A DNA stretch of 64,000 bases from CAG-103 sp963627135 (GCA_963627135.1 CAVFZY010000023.1:1-64000); one strand, 5' to 3'; shown: positions 40,196 to 49,203, counted from the first letter of the stretch. A program made the numbers and translations. The notes: a model not told the origin generated them from the sequence alone.

Positions 40196-41188
40196 ATGGC
40201 AACATTAAAAGATATTGCAGATGCCTGCGGCGTCTCCATCGCAACGGTCTCCTATGTTCTATCCGGTCGGGGGCCCGAAAAACGAATCACGGCGGAAACA
40301 CAGTCACAGATCCGAAAAATGGCGGAAGAACTCGACTACACTTATAAGGGACGCAACAAGGCTGTGCTCAAATACCGCGTCACGGTCTACTTCCCGCTGT
40401 CCGGGCTGAAGATGCTGCTGCCGACGATCATGGACGCGTTCAACCGCATCGTCGATGCCGAGACCTCCAACATCGACATCGTGCTGCGCCCGTACACGCA
40501 GAATCAGTTGAATCTCCAGCGCGAGCTGTGGACGGAGCGCAAGGGCTCGTCCGCCATCGTGATCTCTCCGGGCGGCACGGATCTGGCCAACCTGGCCGAG
40601 AAGCAAACGCTCGTGCCGCTCATTCTGCTCAGCCGCACACTGCCGAACTACTCCTACGTCGGCTTTGACCAGCTCGAATCCGGCCGGATGGCAGCCGAGC
40701 ACGCGCTCAAGCGCGGCGGCGACAGCATCCTGCTCGTCTCGTCGCCGACGCTGTTCGGCGCGTCCTGGCGCAGTAATGCCTTCGCCGATTACTGCCTGCA
40801 GCACGGCGTGAATCTGGAGCACAACACCATCCACGCCGACACGAGCATCCGCGCCGGCTATGAACTGGGAAAGGCGCTTGTACGCAGCAACCGACTCAAA
40901 AAGGTCATCTTCTGCACATATGATATGACGGCGCTCGGCATCTCCTCCGCCCTGTCGTCGGAAAACATTGCCGTCGGCAAGGACGTGGAGATCCTCACCA
41001 CGAGCTCCAGCGATGAAGACCTGCTCGCCTACAGCAATCCGCCGATCACGGCCGTGGATCTGAAATTTCGCGACCTGTACTATATGGCCATGCGTCTGGC
41101 AATGGACATCGCCACCGGCCGCGCGAGCTATCCGCAGGAGATCTCGCTGCACCCGACCATGATCTACCGGCAATCGTGCCCGTTTTGA
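40196..41188 (+). CDS. LacI-family transcriptional regulator
   Basis: 330 residues: N-terminal LacI helix-turn-helix (T-L-K-D-I-A-D-A-C-G-V-S-I-A-T-V-S-Y) with hinge helix region to about 60, then a periplasmic-binding-like effector domain. Divergent from the lyase/carrier/CoA-transferase operon and probably its repressor. LacI members usually sense sugars, so a carboxylate or CoA ligand here would be less common. Confidence 0.9.
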   Translation: MATLKDIADACGVSIATVSYVLSGRGPEKRITAETQSQIRKMAEELDYTYKGRNKAVLKYRVTVYFPLSGLKMLLPTIMDAFNRIVDAETSNIDIVLRPYTQNQLNLQRELWTERKGSSAIVISPGGTDLANLAEKQTLVPLILLSRTLPNYSYVGFDQLESGRMAAEHALKRGGDSILLVSSPTLFGASWRSNAFADYCLQHGVNLEHNTIHADTSIRAGYELGKALVRSNRLKKVIFCTYDMTALGISSALSSENIAVGKDVEILTTSSSDEDLLAYSNPPITAVDLKFRDLYYMAMRLAMDIATGRASYPQEISLHPTMIYRQSCPF

Positions 41189-41199
41189 GCACAGCGCAT

Positions 41200-41371
41200 A
41201 AAACTTCATGCATGCGTGCTGCACCACGAAAAAGCGCAAATGCCGGTGCATGAAGTTTTTGTGCATCATTTCCGGTTGCCCCGCAGGGGCGAGGAAATGG
41301 CACATTTCTGATTTTGCTATGCTTTTGCATAGCAAAAAAGAACTTGTCACACAAGTGACAAGTTCTTTTTT
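41200..41371. terminator. chain of four hairpins between convergent genes
   Basis: Stem 1: 41200-41212 with 41247-41259, followed by T. Stem 2: 41267-41273 with 41293-41299 enclosing GCCCC/GGGGC. Stem 3: 41312-41322 with 41327-41337. Stem 4: 41338-41350 with 41355-41367 and a T-run. Stem 1 ends the lacI gene; stem 4 works on both strands. Confidence 0.75.
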
Positions 41372-41393
41372 CTTCTGCTGAGGATTGGCTGGC

Positions 41394-42806
41394 TCAGTTC
41401 CAGTAGTCCGTGCCGGTGATGCCGATGTCGGCGGCGCGGAACTCGGGATCTTTCCCCTCCTTGCGCTGGCGCATGTAGTCCTTGAGTACGGCCACACCCT
41501 TGTTGCCGAGGACGAGAATGACCGGGATGTTAATGATGACCATCGTGCCCTGGAGCATGTCGGCCGTATCCCACGCGAGACCGGCGCTGACGATGGCGCC
41601 GACGAACACGAGCGCTGTCGCAGCCAAGCGGAAGGCCAGCATGCCGCCGCGGCTCGGATCGCGCCGGAGGATATACTTCAGGCAGCCCTCGCAGTAATAG
41701 TAGTTGCCGATGAGCGTCGTGAACGCGAACAGGCTCATGGACACGGCGATGAAGATGGGGCCGAAGTTGCCGAGCGCCTGCTGCATGGACGCCTGCACAT
41801 AGGCCGCACCGGCGGCATCCGCCGTCGGCTCGACGCCGGAGCACAGGCACATGAACGCCGTGGCCGAGCAGATGAGCAGCGTGTCGATGAACACGGACAG
41901 CATCTGTACAAGGCCCTGCTTGGCCGGGTGCGAGACATCGGCCGTGGCGGCCGCGTTCGGCGCCGAGCCCATGCCGGCCTCGTTGGAGTACAGGCCGCGC
42001 TTGATGCCCCACATGATGCACGACCCGGTGAAGCCGCTGAACGCCGCCTTGAAATTGAACGCATCGCGGAAGATGTTGGCGATGACGCTCGGGAAGATCC
42101 TGATATTCATGAAGATGACGATGAGCGACACGAGGATGTACAGCACGCCCATGACCGGCACGAGCACGCCCGTAATATCGGTCAGGCGTTTGCCGCCGCC
42201 GAGTATGCACGCAGCGAACAGCACTGCCAGGATCGCGCCGATGATGTACGGCGTGCGGCTCTTGGTGTAGAAGCCAAAGCCGCCGAACGCGTCCTGCAGG
42301 TTGTAGGAAGCAAGCATATTGTAGCCCACGGCATACGTCAGGATGAGCACGACGGCGAAAATGATGCCGAGCCAGCGCTGGTGCAACGCCTGCTCCATGT
42401 AATACGACGGGCCGCCGATGCAACCGCCCTTGCCGTCTTTTTTCTTATAGACCTGCGCGAGCGCGGACTCGATGAATGCGCTCGCCCCGCCGAGCAGCGC
42501 CACGACCCACATCCAGAACACGGCGCCGAAGCCGCCGAGGCAGATGGCCGTGGACACGCCGACGATGTTGCCGGTGCCGACACGAGAGGCCGTGGACACC
42601 ATGAGCGCGCCGAACGAGGAAATGCCGCCCTCCTCCTTCGGCTTTTCCGAGACGACACGGACGGACTCGCCGAACAGGCGGAACTGGAGCAGACCGGTGC
42701 GGATCGTGAAATACAGGCCCGCGACGATCAGAAACAGCGGCACGATGTACGGCTGGTATAAAAAGCCGCTGATCGCATTGACCACACTGTCAATTTTGTC
42801 AATCAT
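41394..42806 (-). CDS. AGCS-family alanine/glycine:cation symporter
   Basis: 470 residues, about 11 helices, with the AGCS signatures F-x-x-x-x-x-S-x-A-S-R-V-G-T-G-N-I-V-G-V (about 68-85) and G-G-P-S-Y-Y-M-E-x-A-L near 130. It takes up alanine or glycine with Na+ or H+. GAGGAG precedes ATG 42806. Monocistronic, with its own promoter. Amino-acid uptake fits a fermentative amino-acid user. No glycine riboswitch is visible in the 5' leader. Confidence 0.93.
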   Translation of the reverse strand: MIDKIDSVVNAISGFLYQPYIVPLFLIVAGLYFTIRTGLLQFRLFGESVRVVSEKPKEEGGISSFGALMVSTASRVGTGNIVGVSTAICLGGFGAVFWMWVVALLGGASAFIESALAQVYKKKDGKGGCIGGPSYYMEQALHQRWLGIIFAVVLILTYAVGYNMLASYNLQDAFGGFGFYTKSRTPYIIGAILAVLFAACILGGGKRLTDITGVLVPVMGVLYILVSLIVIFMNIRIFPSVIANIFRDAFNFKAAFSGFTGSCIMWGIKRGLYSNEAGMGSAPNAAATADVSHPAKQGLVQMLSVFIDTLLICSATAFMCLCSGVEPTADAAGAAYVQASMQQALGNFGPIFIAVSMSLFAFTTLIGNYYYCEGCLKYILRRDPSRGGMLAFRLAATALVFVGAIVSAGLAWDTADMLQGTMVIINIPVILVLGNKGVAVLKDYMRQRKEGKDPEFRAADIGITGTDYWN

Positions 42807-42864
42807 GATTTATCTCCTCTGTAATTTTTCAATTTCCCGGCGGTGAAGCAGCCGCGCAAGGAAT

Positions 42865-42893
42865 AGTATACAAAAGATTTGCCAAAAATGCAA
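42865..42893 (-). promoter_or_regulatory. promoter of the symporter gene
   Basis: Minus-strand TTGCAT (42888-42893), 17 bases, TATACT (42865-42870). Confidence 0.6.
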
Positions 42894-42955
42894 CCATGAT
42901 TCGACAATGTGACAAAACCTCGAAAATAACAGGGGCTTCTCCATCGCGCCGGGCC

Positions 42956-42984
42956 TTGCGCGGGCGGATATTTCGGCGTAAGAT
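42956..42984 (+). promoter_or_regulatory. promoter of the DUF2461-dipeptidase pair
   Basis: TTGCGC (42956-42961), 17 bases, TAAGAT (42979-42984), 40 bases before the ATG. Confidence 0.5.
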
Positions 42985-43023
42985 AGGGATACTTCCCACG
43001 CAGAGACAAGGAGCGAAACACAC

Positions 43024-43692
43024 ATGTTCACAGGCTTTTCCGACGCAACGATCGACTTCCTCTGGGAACTGCGCTTTCACAACGAGCGCCCGTGGTTCCT
43101 GGAGCACAAACAGGTATTTCTCGACACGCTCGACCGGCCCATGAAGGCGCTGGCCGCGGACGTGACGGCGGCGCTCGAGCAGGCGCACCCCGACCGGAGG
43201 TGGTACCTGCACGTGGCGCGCATCTACCGCGACGCGCGGCGGCTGCACGGCAACGGGCCGTATAAGGAGAACCTCTGGTTCACGCTGCGGTGCGACAGCA
43301 GCCGCGGGCCGGAGATCCCGGCGTTTTATTTTGAGATCACGCCGCACAACTACAGCTACGGCATGGGCTTTTACTGGGCGAAGTCGAACACGATGGCGTG
43401 CTTCCGCCGCGCGATCGACGCCGATCCCCTGCCGCTGACGGAGCTGGCCGAGCGCCTGAATGCACAGGACACCTTCGTGCTCACGGGACAGGACTACGCC
43501 CGCGCAAAGGGCGACCCCGGCGCGCTGCTGCGCCCGTGGTACAATAAGCGCGTGCTCGACCTCTCGTGCACGCGCGAACACGACGACCTGCTCTTCTCCC
43601 CCGCGCTGACGGCCGAGCTTGTGCGCGGGTTCGGCTTCCTGCTGCCGTACTATGACTATCTCGAGGCCGTGACGCGGCGGGAGGATGCGTGA
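43024..43692 (+). CDS. DUF2461 family protein
   Basis: 222 residues of the DUF2461 (TIGR02453) family: F-x-x-x-x-x-x-F-L-W-E-L near the start, R-I-Y-R-D-A-R-R-x-x-G-x-G-P-Y-K near 65-80, and the F-Y-F-E-I pattern near 102. Cytosolic. The function is unknown in the family. Its stop and the next start overlap by one base (TGATG). Confidence 0.88.
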   Translation: MFTGFSDATIDFLWELRFHNERPWFLEHKQVFLDTLDRPMKALAADVTAALEQAHPDRRWYLHVARIYRDARRLHGNGPYKENLWFTLRCDSSRGPEIPAFYFEITPHNYSYGMGFYWAKSNTMACFRRAIDADPLPLTELAERLNAQDTFVLTGQDYARAKGDPGALLRPWYNKRVLDLSCTREHDDLLFSPALTAELVRGFGFLLPYYDYLEAVTRREDA

Positions 43693-44609
43693 TGCGCTGC
43701 TTTGACGGCCACTGCGACACGCTCGCACGCTGCATGGCCACCGGCGAGGGGCTGCGACAAAACACCGGCCACGTCGATCTTGCGCGCTGCGCGGCCCTCG
43801 GGCAGCACGCGCAGATCTTCGCCGTGTTTGCCGACAGCGCAGCGGTAAACGAGCCGCTCTATACCGTCGCACAGCGGCAGCACGCGCTGCTGGAGTGCGA
43901 ATGCGCGCGCAATGCCGATCTCGTCCGCCGCTGCCGCACGGCGCGCGATGTGCGCGCCGCCTGGGCCGCCGGGAAAACGGCTGCGCTGCTCGGCATCGAG
44001 GGCGCAGAGCTGCTCGACTGCGACCCGCGGCGGCTGGACGACGCGGCGGCGTGGGAGTGCGTGTACGTGACGCTGACATGGAACCACGCAAACGCCCTCG
44101 CGGGGTCGCACTGCGACGCACCAACGCAGGGGCTCACGGCGCAGGGGCGCGACTTTGTGCGCGCGCTGTACGTGCACCGGATGCTGCCGGACGTATCGCA
44201 CCTGTCGGAGGCGGCAGCGTGGGACGTGGTGCGGCTCGGGCTCGGCCCGGTAATCGCCTCGCACGCGAACAGCCGCGCCATCTGCGCGCACACGAGAAAC
44301 CTCTCGGACGACCTCTTTTGCGCCATCCGCGACAGCGGCGGCGTGGTCGGCCTGAACCTCTACACGGACTTTCTCGGCGGCGACGGCATGGACGCCATCG
44401 TGCGCCATGTCGAGCACCTGCTTGACCTCGGCGGCGACGAAACGCTCGCGCTCGGCGGCGACCTCGACGGGTGCGATACGCTCGGCGGCGGCATCACCGG
44501 CGTGCAGGACTATCCGCGGCTCTATGCAGCACTCGCCGCCCGCGGCTACGACAGTGCGCTGCTGCAGCCTCTCTTTTCCGACAACTGGCTGCGCGTGCTG
44601 CCGAAATAA
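43692..44609 (+). CDS. M19-family (renal) dipeptidase
   Basis: 305 residues: H-C-D near position 7-9 (first zinc ligands), G-I-E-G near 100 (bridging Glu), S-H-A-N-S-R-A (His) near 195, and G-G-D-L-D-G near 258. These give the binuclear metal site of membrane-dipeptidase-type enzymes that split dipeptides with broad specificity. No signal peptide is seen. ATG 43692 is preferred to GTG 43689 because GGAGG is nine bases upstream. Translationally coupled to the DUF2461 gene. Confidence 0.92.
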   Translation: MRCFDGHCDTLARCMATGEGLRQNTGHVDLARCAALGQHAQIFAVFADSAAVNEPLYTVAQRQHALLECECARNADLVRRCRTARDVRAAWAAGKTAALLGIEGAELLDCDPRRLDDAAAWECVYVTLTWNHANALAGSHCDAPTQGLTAQGRDFVRALYVHRMLPDVSHLSEAAAWDVVRLGLGPVIASHANSRAICAHTRNLSDDLFCAIRDSGGVVGLNLYTDFLGGDGMDAIVRHVEHLLDLGGDETLALGGDLDGCDTLGGGITGVQDYPRLYAALAARGYDSALLQPLFSDNWLRVLPK

Positions 44610-44621
44610 CGGAAACGTACA

Positions 44622-44657
44622 ATGCCCCGCCGCAGAAACCTGCGGCGGGGCATTTTT
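44622..44657 (+). terminator. intrinsic terminator
   Basis: A 14-base perfect stem (44622-44635 with 44640-44653) and five T, between convergent operons. Confidence 0.9.
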
Positions 44658-44673
44658 CTCTATCCGGGGGGTC

Positions 44674-46653
44674 TTACTCGAGCGGTTTGAAATCGGACTT
44701 CGGGTGGTGGCACAGCGGGCAGACGAAGTCGTCCGGCATGTCCGCGCCCTCGTACACGTAGCCGCAGACGGTGCAGACGAAGCCAACGCGCTTTTCCGCG
44801 GGCTTGGCGGCGTGCTTGACGAAGTCGGACGCCGGGTGCTTGCACAGCGGGCAGATGAAATCAGCCGGGAGCGTCTCGCCCTCGTACACGTAGCCGCACA
44901 CGGAGCAGACCCAGGTCGCCTTCTCGGCGGGGGCCAGTTTCGGCGGCGCGGGCTTGATGTGGCTGCGGTAGTAGTCATAGGTCACGGTCTCGTCGTTGCT
45001 GAAGAGCTTGGACTCCGTGATCTCGGCGATGAAGAGCCGGTGGCTGCCCTGGTCGTAGCTCTCGACGACGCGGCAGGAGAACATGGCGTTCGTATAGCGG
45101 TTGATGTAATACAGGCCGTTGTCGCTGCGGGCGCAGTCCGTCCAATCCGCGAACTTGTCCACATCCGCGCCGGACTGGAAGCCAAAGTGCTGGAAGAAGG
45201 CGAACGGCACTTCCTTCGTCAGCAGCGAGAGGTTGAACACGCCGGTGCGCTCGATCATGCCGCAGGTGTAGTTGGCCTTGATGACCGAGATGGAGATGCG
45301 CTCGGGCTTGTTGGCCATCTGGATGGCGGTGTTGATGACGCAGGCGTTGTCCTTGTCCCCTTCGCGGGCGGAGAGTGCGAACAGACCGTACTGGAACTTG
45401 AAGAGCGCAGCGGGGTTCTGCTTGCCGTCATTGACGATCGGGCGCGGCTTCGGCATGGAGGCCACAAGTACGTCCGCGATCTCGGCGAGTGCACCGAGCT
45501 GGTCGTCCTTGAGCGAGGAGCGGATGGTGAGCGTCTCATTGAGAATGGTCACATTCTTGAGCTTGGAGAGGATGCCGCGCATGAGCTTGCCGGCCGTCGG
45601 CGCCCAGGAGCCGTTTTCGATCAGGGCGATGGTGCGGTTCTGGAGGTTGTGCGCCGCGATATCGAGCAGCGCTGTCTCCATGTTGCAGAAGATGCCGGCG
45701 TTGTACGTCGTGGACGCAAACACGAGGTGGCTGCAGCGGAAGGCCTCGGCCACGACATAGCTCGGGTGCGTGACGGAGACGTCATACATGGCGATGTTGC
45801 GCACGCCGCGCTCGGCGAGCATGGTCGCGAGCACCTGCGCCGCGTTTTCCGTGTGGCCGTAGACGGAGGAGTAGGCGATGAGCACGCTGCCCTCCTGCTC
45901 GGGCGTGTAGGAACTCCACTTGCTGTACTTATCCACGAACCAGCCGATGTTCTTGCGCCAGACGGGGCCGTGCAGCGGGCAAATCATGCGGATGTCGAGC
46001 GTGGCGGCCTTCTTGAGCAGGGCCTGCACCTGCGTGCCGTACTTGCCGACGATATTCGTATAGTAGCGGCGGGCATCGGGCAGCCAGTCGTGCTCGAAGT
46101 CGTACTCATCGGCATAGAGATTGCCATTGAGTGCGCCGAACGTGCCGAAGGCGTCGGCGGAAAAGAGCGTGCCGGTCGTGGTATCAAAGCTGACCATGAC
46201 CTCCGGCCAGTGGACCATCGGCGCCATGACATAGGCAAACGTGTGCTTGCCAAAGGTGTATGTATCGCCCTCGGCCATGAGGATGGCGCGGGCATCAATG
46301 TCGAAGGTAAAATAGTTGCGGATCATGTCGCGGATCTTCGCATTGCAGATGATCTTCGCCTCGGGATAGCGGCGCACGGTCTCCTCGAGCGTCTTGGCGT
46401 GGTCGGGCTCCATGTGGTGCACGACGATGTAGTCCAGCGGGCGGCCACCGAGCACATGGGCGAGGTTTTCAAAGAACTGACCGGCGACGGACTGGTCCAC
46501 CGTGTCAAGCAGGACGGTCTTTTCGTCGAGCAGGACATAGGCGTTGTACGACACGCCGCGCGGGATGGGGTACACGCTCTCAAACAGGGCCAGACGGCGG
46601 TCGGACGCGCCGACCCAATACAGATCCTCGGTCATTTTCACAGTGCAGTGCAT
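44674..46653 (-). CDS. flavodiiron protein fused to flavin reductase and two rubredoxin-like domains
   Basis: 659 residues in four parts. A metallo-beta-lactamase-like diiron domain (H80-x-E82-x-D84-H85, H148, D167, H228) and a flavodoxin domain (about 250-395, FMN loop S-S-V-Y-G-H-T-E-N) form the O2/NO-reducing core. A flavin-reductase domain (about 425-575) follows. Two short rubredoxin-like domains (about 578-612 and 625-659) each carry C-x2-C-G-Y-V-Y-E-G ... C-P-L-C. Each lacks the loop of classic 50-residue rubredoxins, resembling rubrerythrin-type sites. It probably reduces O2 to water or NO to N2O for protection in an anaerobe. It is the last gene of a run with thioredoxin and a Crp-type regulator. 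Confidence 0.93.
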   Translation of the reverse strand: MHCTVKMTEDLYWVGASDRRLALFESVYPIPRGVSYNAYVLLDEKTVLLDTVDQSVAGQFFENLAHVLGGRPLDYIVVHHMEPDHAKTLEETVRRYPEAKIICNAKIRDMIRNYFTFDIDARAILMAEGDTYTFGKHTFAYVMAPMVHWPEVMVSFDTTTGTLFSADAFGTFGALNGNLYADEYDFEHDWLPDARRYYTNIVGKYGTQVQALLKKAATLDIRMICPLHGPVWRKNIGWFVDKYSKWSSYTPEQEGSVLIAYSSVYGHTENAAQVLATMLAERGVRNIAMYDVSVTHPSYVVAEAFRCSHLVFASTTYNAGIFCNMETALLDIAAHNLQNRTIALIENGSWAPTAGKLMRGILSKLKNVTILNETLTIRSSLKDDQLGALAEIADVLVASMPKPRPIVNDGKQNPAALFKFQYGLFALSAREGDKDNACVINTAIQMANKPERISISVIKANYTCGMIERTGVFNLSLLTKEVPFAFFQHFGFQSGADVDKFADWTDCARSDNGLYYINRYTNAMFSCRVVESYDQGSHRLFIAEITESKLFSNDETVTYDYYRSHIKPAPPKLAPAEKATWVCSVCGYVYEGETLPADFICPLCKHPASDFVKHAAKPAEKRVGFVCTVCGYVYEGADMPDDFVCPLCHHPKSDFKPLE

Positions 46654-46690
46654 ACTTGTCTCCTCCTTCTAATCCACGATTCCCCCGGTC

Positions 46691-46993
46691 TCAGCCGAGG
46701 AGTTTGAGCAGTTCTTCCTTCGGCGTCACGCCGACCTTCACAGCCGCGGCCTGGCCGCCGCGGAACACCATCAGCGTCGGGATGCTCATGATGCGAAACT
46801 GGCCCGCGAGCTCCGGCTGCTCGTCCACGTTGACCTTGCCGAACTTGTATTCCGGGTGCTCGGCGTCGAGCTCCTCGACCACGGGGGCCATCATGCGGCA
46901 GGGGCCGCACCACGTCGCCCAGAAATCCACGAGCACGGGTTGATTGGACTGCAGGACCTCCTGCGCAAAGTTTTCTTTCGTCAGTGTGATCAT
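46691..46993 (-). CDS. trxA: thioredoxin
   Basis: 100 residues with W-C29-G-P-C32 and the cis-proline (S-I-P-T-L-M-V-F), a standard thioredoxin. It sits 37 bases before the flavodiiron gene and 81 bases after the Crp-type gene, so it can share oxidative-stress control. AAGGAAG precedes the ATG. Confidence 0.95.
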   Translation of the reverse strand: MITLTKENFAQEVLQSNQPVLVDFWATWCGPCRMMAPVVEELDAEHPEYKFGKVNVDEQPELAGQFRIMSIPTLMVFRGGQAAAVKVGVTPKEELLKLLG

Positions 46994-47064
46994 GAAAATC
47001 TTCCTTTCTGGAATGTCGTCTGTGTTAGTATGTGCTGATTTTAACAGATTTTACACCTGCGTTC

Positions 47065-47079
47065 TGTGGCAAAGTCACA
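47065..47079. promoter_or_regulatory. candidate Crp/Fnr-type box upstream of trxA
   Basis: TGTGG-N5-TCACA, one base shorter in spacing than the usual TGTGA-N6-TCACA, overlapping the stop codon of the Crp-type gene and about 75-85 bases before the trxA start. Confidence 0.35.
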
Positions 47080-47746
47080 TTCCGGCGAGCTTCCGCAACT
47101 TTTCGGTGTCCGTAACCGTGACCGTGCCGCGGCCGAGCGAGACGATGCCGTCACCGGCAAAGTGGCGCAGCATGCGCGTGACGGTCTCGCGCACGGCGCC
47201 GGTGTCGCGTGCGATCTGTTCGTGCGTGGCGCGCACGGGCGCGCGGGCGTGGTCGGATTCGTCCCAGAGATACTGCGCGAGGCGCTTGTCAAAGCTCGTG
47301 AACAGCAGCTGCTGCATCGCCCACATGACGTCAGAAAAGCGCTCGGTCGCGAGGCGGTACATGCAGCACTCGACGTGGATGTTCTCCGCCGCGAGCTGCT
47401 GGAACACGTGCGCGCCGAGGATGAGCAGCTCCGTCGGCGTATCGGCCACGAGCTGCACCTCGAACGTGATCTGCCGGATGACGCACGCCGCCGCCAGCAC
47501 GCAGGCATCCCCGTCCGTGAGGCGGTAGAGCGTGATCTCGCGCCCATCGTCCGAGAGCATGCACGCGCGCAGGCGGCCGGTCTGCACCCGGATCATGCCG
47601 AGGCACTGCCCGTCGCACCCGTGCACGAGCGCGCCGCGGTCATACTGCGCCAGGCGCGCGCCGCGCCGCGCAAGCTCGCGCTGCGGCTCGGTCAGGTTCG
47701 GCCAGAATGGCAGCTGCTCGAGCGCCGCATCCAATCGTTCGTTCAT
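47075..47746 (-). CDS. Crp/Fnr-family transcriptional regulator
   Basis: 223 residues: a cyclic-nucleotide-binding-like beta-roll (about 15-130) and a C-terminal winged helix (about 145-215, R-A-T-H-E-Q-I-A-R-D-T-G-A-V-R-E-T-V-T-R). It has nine or so cysteines, several in the sensor domain (G-C-D-G-Q-C, R-A-C, D-A-C, A-A-C, E-C-C), but not the N-terminal four-Cys Fe-S site of classic Fnr. ATG 47746 has GGGGGAA upstream. Because it precedes thioredoxin and a flavodiiron protein, sensing of O2, NO or redox state is the natural guess. Confidence 0.88.
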   Translation of the reverse strand: MNERLDAALEQLPFWPNLTEPQRELARRGARLAQYDRGALVHGCDGQCLGMIRVQTGRLRACMLSDDGREITLYRLTDGDACVLAAACVIRQITFEVQLVADTPTELLILGAHVFQQLAAENIHVECCMYRLATERFSDVMWAMQQLLFTSFDKRLAQYLWDESDHARAPVRATHEQIARDTGAVRETVTRMLRHFAGDGIVSLGRGTVTVTDTEKLRKLAGM

Positions 47747-47806
47747 ATCCGTTCCCCCATCGCCGCCGGATACAAGGCGGCGCTCTTTTTGACCAGCATA
47801 GCACAA

Positions 47807-47844
47807 AACCGCCGCCGATGGAATCCCCACGGCGGCGGTTTTGC
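47807..47844. terminator. terminator hairpin between divergent genes
   Basis: A 13-base stem (47807-47819 with 47832-47844) with TTTT on each strand. It sits between the divergent crp-type and PP2C genes rather than after a gene, so it may insulate the two promoters. Confidence 0.65.
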
Positions 47845-47878
47845 GTGAGATTTTTTCCGCGCGCCGCCCGGCAGCACG

Positions 47879-47907
47879 TTGACAAACCGGCCGCCGAACG
47901 GTACGAT
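47879..47907 (+). promoter_or_regulatory. promoter of the PP2C gene
   Basis: TTGACA (47879-47884), 17 bases, TACGAT (47902-47907). Confidence 0.7.
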
Positions 47908-47942
47908 AGCAGCAGAAACAATCCGCATGGGAGGGATGCGCG

Positions 47943-49127
47943 ATGCGGGCGCTGTGTTACGCGCAGACAAACATCGGCTCCGGCCGGGACAACAATGAGG
48001 ATAATTACTACTGCAACGGCACGTTTAAGCGCGACCCCGCCATCCCCGTTGCTGAGGCGGCCGCCGAGCAGGAGAGCAAGCGGCTGATCTACGGTGTGTT
48101 CGACGGTATGGGCGGCGAAGCCAACGGCGAGCAGGCGGCCCTTTTGTGCGCGCAGACGCTGCACCGGTGCAGCAGCGACGAGCCGTTTGACGCGCTCGAT
48201 TTCTGCCGCCGGGCAAACGTTGCCGTGTGCGACATGATCGCAGCCAGCGGCCAGATCAGCGGCTCGACCGCCGCGACCGTGCACCTGACCGGCAACCGCG
48301 CCTTTTGCTGCAACGTCGGCGACAGCCGCATCTACCTGCAGCGCGGCAGCGCGCTGCAGCGCATCTCGCGCGACCACACCAAGTATCAGGAGCAGCTCGA
48401 CGCCGGCGCTGCCGCCGCCGAAGCGGAGGATAACCCGGACAGGCACGTGCTCACGCAGTATCTGGGCATGCTGGGTGCGCGCCAGCGGCTCATGCCGTAT
48501 TTTGCAGCCAGCGTGCCGCTCGCCGTGGGCGACCGGCTGCTGCTGTGCACCGACGGGCTGACCGGCAAGCTCAGCGACACGCAGCTGCAAACAGCCCTCT
48601 CTGCCGACCTGCCGCTGCCGGAGCTGGGGCAGTCGCTCATGGCGCAGGCACTCGCCGCCGGGCCGGGCGACAACATCACGCTCGTGCTCATCGAGATCAC
48701 GGCGCTCGACGCCGAGACGGCCGTCCCCCTGCCGCAGCCACCGGCCGAGGAGCTGTCGCAGACGCGGCGGTTCGAGGTGCCGGCCGCGCGGATCGCCGAG
48801 CAGGAGTCCCAGCGCAGGAAGCATGCGCACGCGCGCCGGCGCGAGATCATCCTGACCGTGGCCGTTGTTCTGGCCGTGCTCGCCGCCGTGATCGCGGCGC
48901 TGTGGCTCGCAGTCGGCAGCATCCCGCGCAAGCGCCCGGCCCCGGTGCCCACGCCGGTGCAGACCGTGGCCCCCACGCCAAACGACCCGCAGCAGGTGAT
49001 CCTGCCCCCACCGCCGACGCCAACACCGACGCCGACACCGACGCCGTCCCCAAAGGCGACACCGGAGCCGTCCCCGGACGCGACACACGCGCCTGAGACC
49101 GCCGCACAGGAAAATTTACCCGGGTGA
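47943..49127 (+). CDS. membrane-anchored PP2C-type Ser/Thr phosphatase
   Basis: 394 residues. The PPM domain has D-N-N-E-D (16-20), D54-G-M-G-G, G-D-S-R (126-129), T-D203-G and D243-N, all the metal-site residues. A single membrane helix (about 301-324) follows, then a 70-residue proline/threonine-rich outside tail with a run of Thr-Pro pairs (about 359-369). In other Firmicutes PP2C partners a PASTA kinase and is soluble; here the phosphatase itself carries the membrane anchor and a wall-spanning tail, and no kinase is adjacent. The start at GGGAGGG... ATG 47943 fits the N-terminus of the family. Confidence 0.9.
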   Translation: MRALCYAQTNIGSGRDNNEDNYYCNGTFKRDPAIPVAEAAAEQESKRLIYGVFDGMGGEANGEQAALLCAQTLHRCSSDEPFDALDFCRRANVAVCDMIAASGQISGSTAATVHLTGNRAFCCNVGDSRIYLQRGSALQRISRDHTKYQEQLDAGAAAAEAEDNPDRHVLTQYLGMLGARQRLMPYFAASVPLAVGDRLLLCTDGLTGKLSDTQLQTALSADLPLPELGQSLMAQALAAGPGDNITLVLIEITALDAETAVPLPQPPAEELSQTRRFEVPAARIAEQESQRRKHAHARRREIILTVAVVLAVLAAVIAALWLAVGSIPRKRPAPVPTPVQTVAPTPNDPQQVILPPPPTPTPTPTPTPSPKATPEPSPDATHAPETAAQENLPG

Positions 49128-49152
49128 CAAACGGTGCCAGGATGTGTATAAT
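49124..49152 (+). promoter_or_regulatory. promoter of the 85-residue membrane protein gene
   Basis: GTGACA (49124-49129), 17 bases, TATAAT (49147-49152), starting inside the end of the PP2C gene. Confidence 0.6.
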
Positions 49153-49203
49153 AGCATTGTGAAAGATTCGACACCTTTCGAGGTGCATGAGGAGGAACAT
49201 CAG

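Noticed and set aside
42807..43023. Glycine riboswitch before the alanine/glycine symporter
   Set aside because: No tandem glycine aptamer pattern is seen; the gap between promoter and start codon is too short.
47747..47830. Longer N-terminus for the Crp-type regulator from 47830
   Set aside because: The added residues run through the inter-gene hairpin region and lack a ribosome binding site; GGGGGAA supports ATG 47746.
49005..49060. Thr-Pro coding run as a CRISPR-like or microsatellite array
   Set aside because: It is a short in-frame CCGACx repeat that encodes the tail of the PP2C protein; no spacers.
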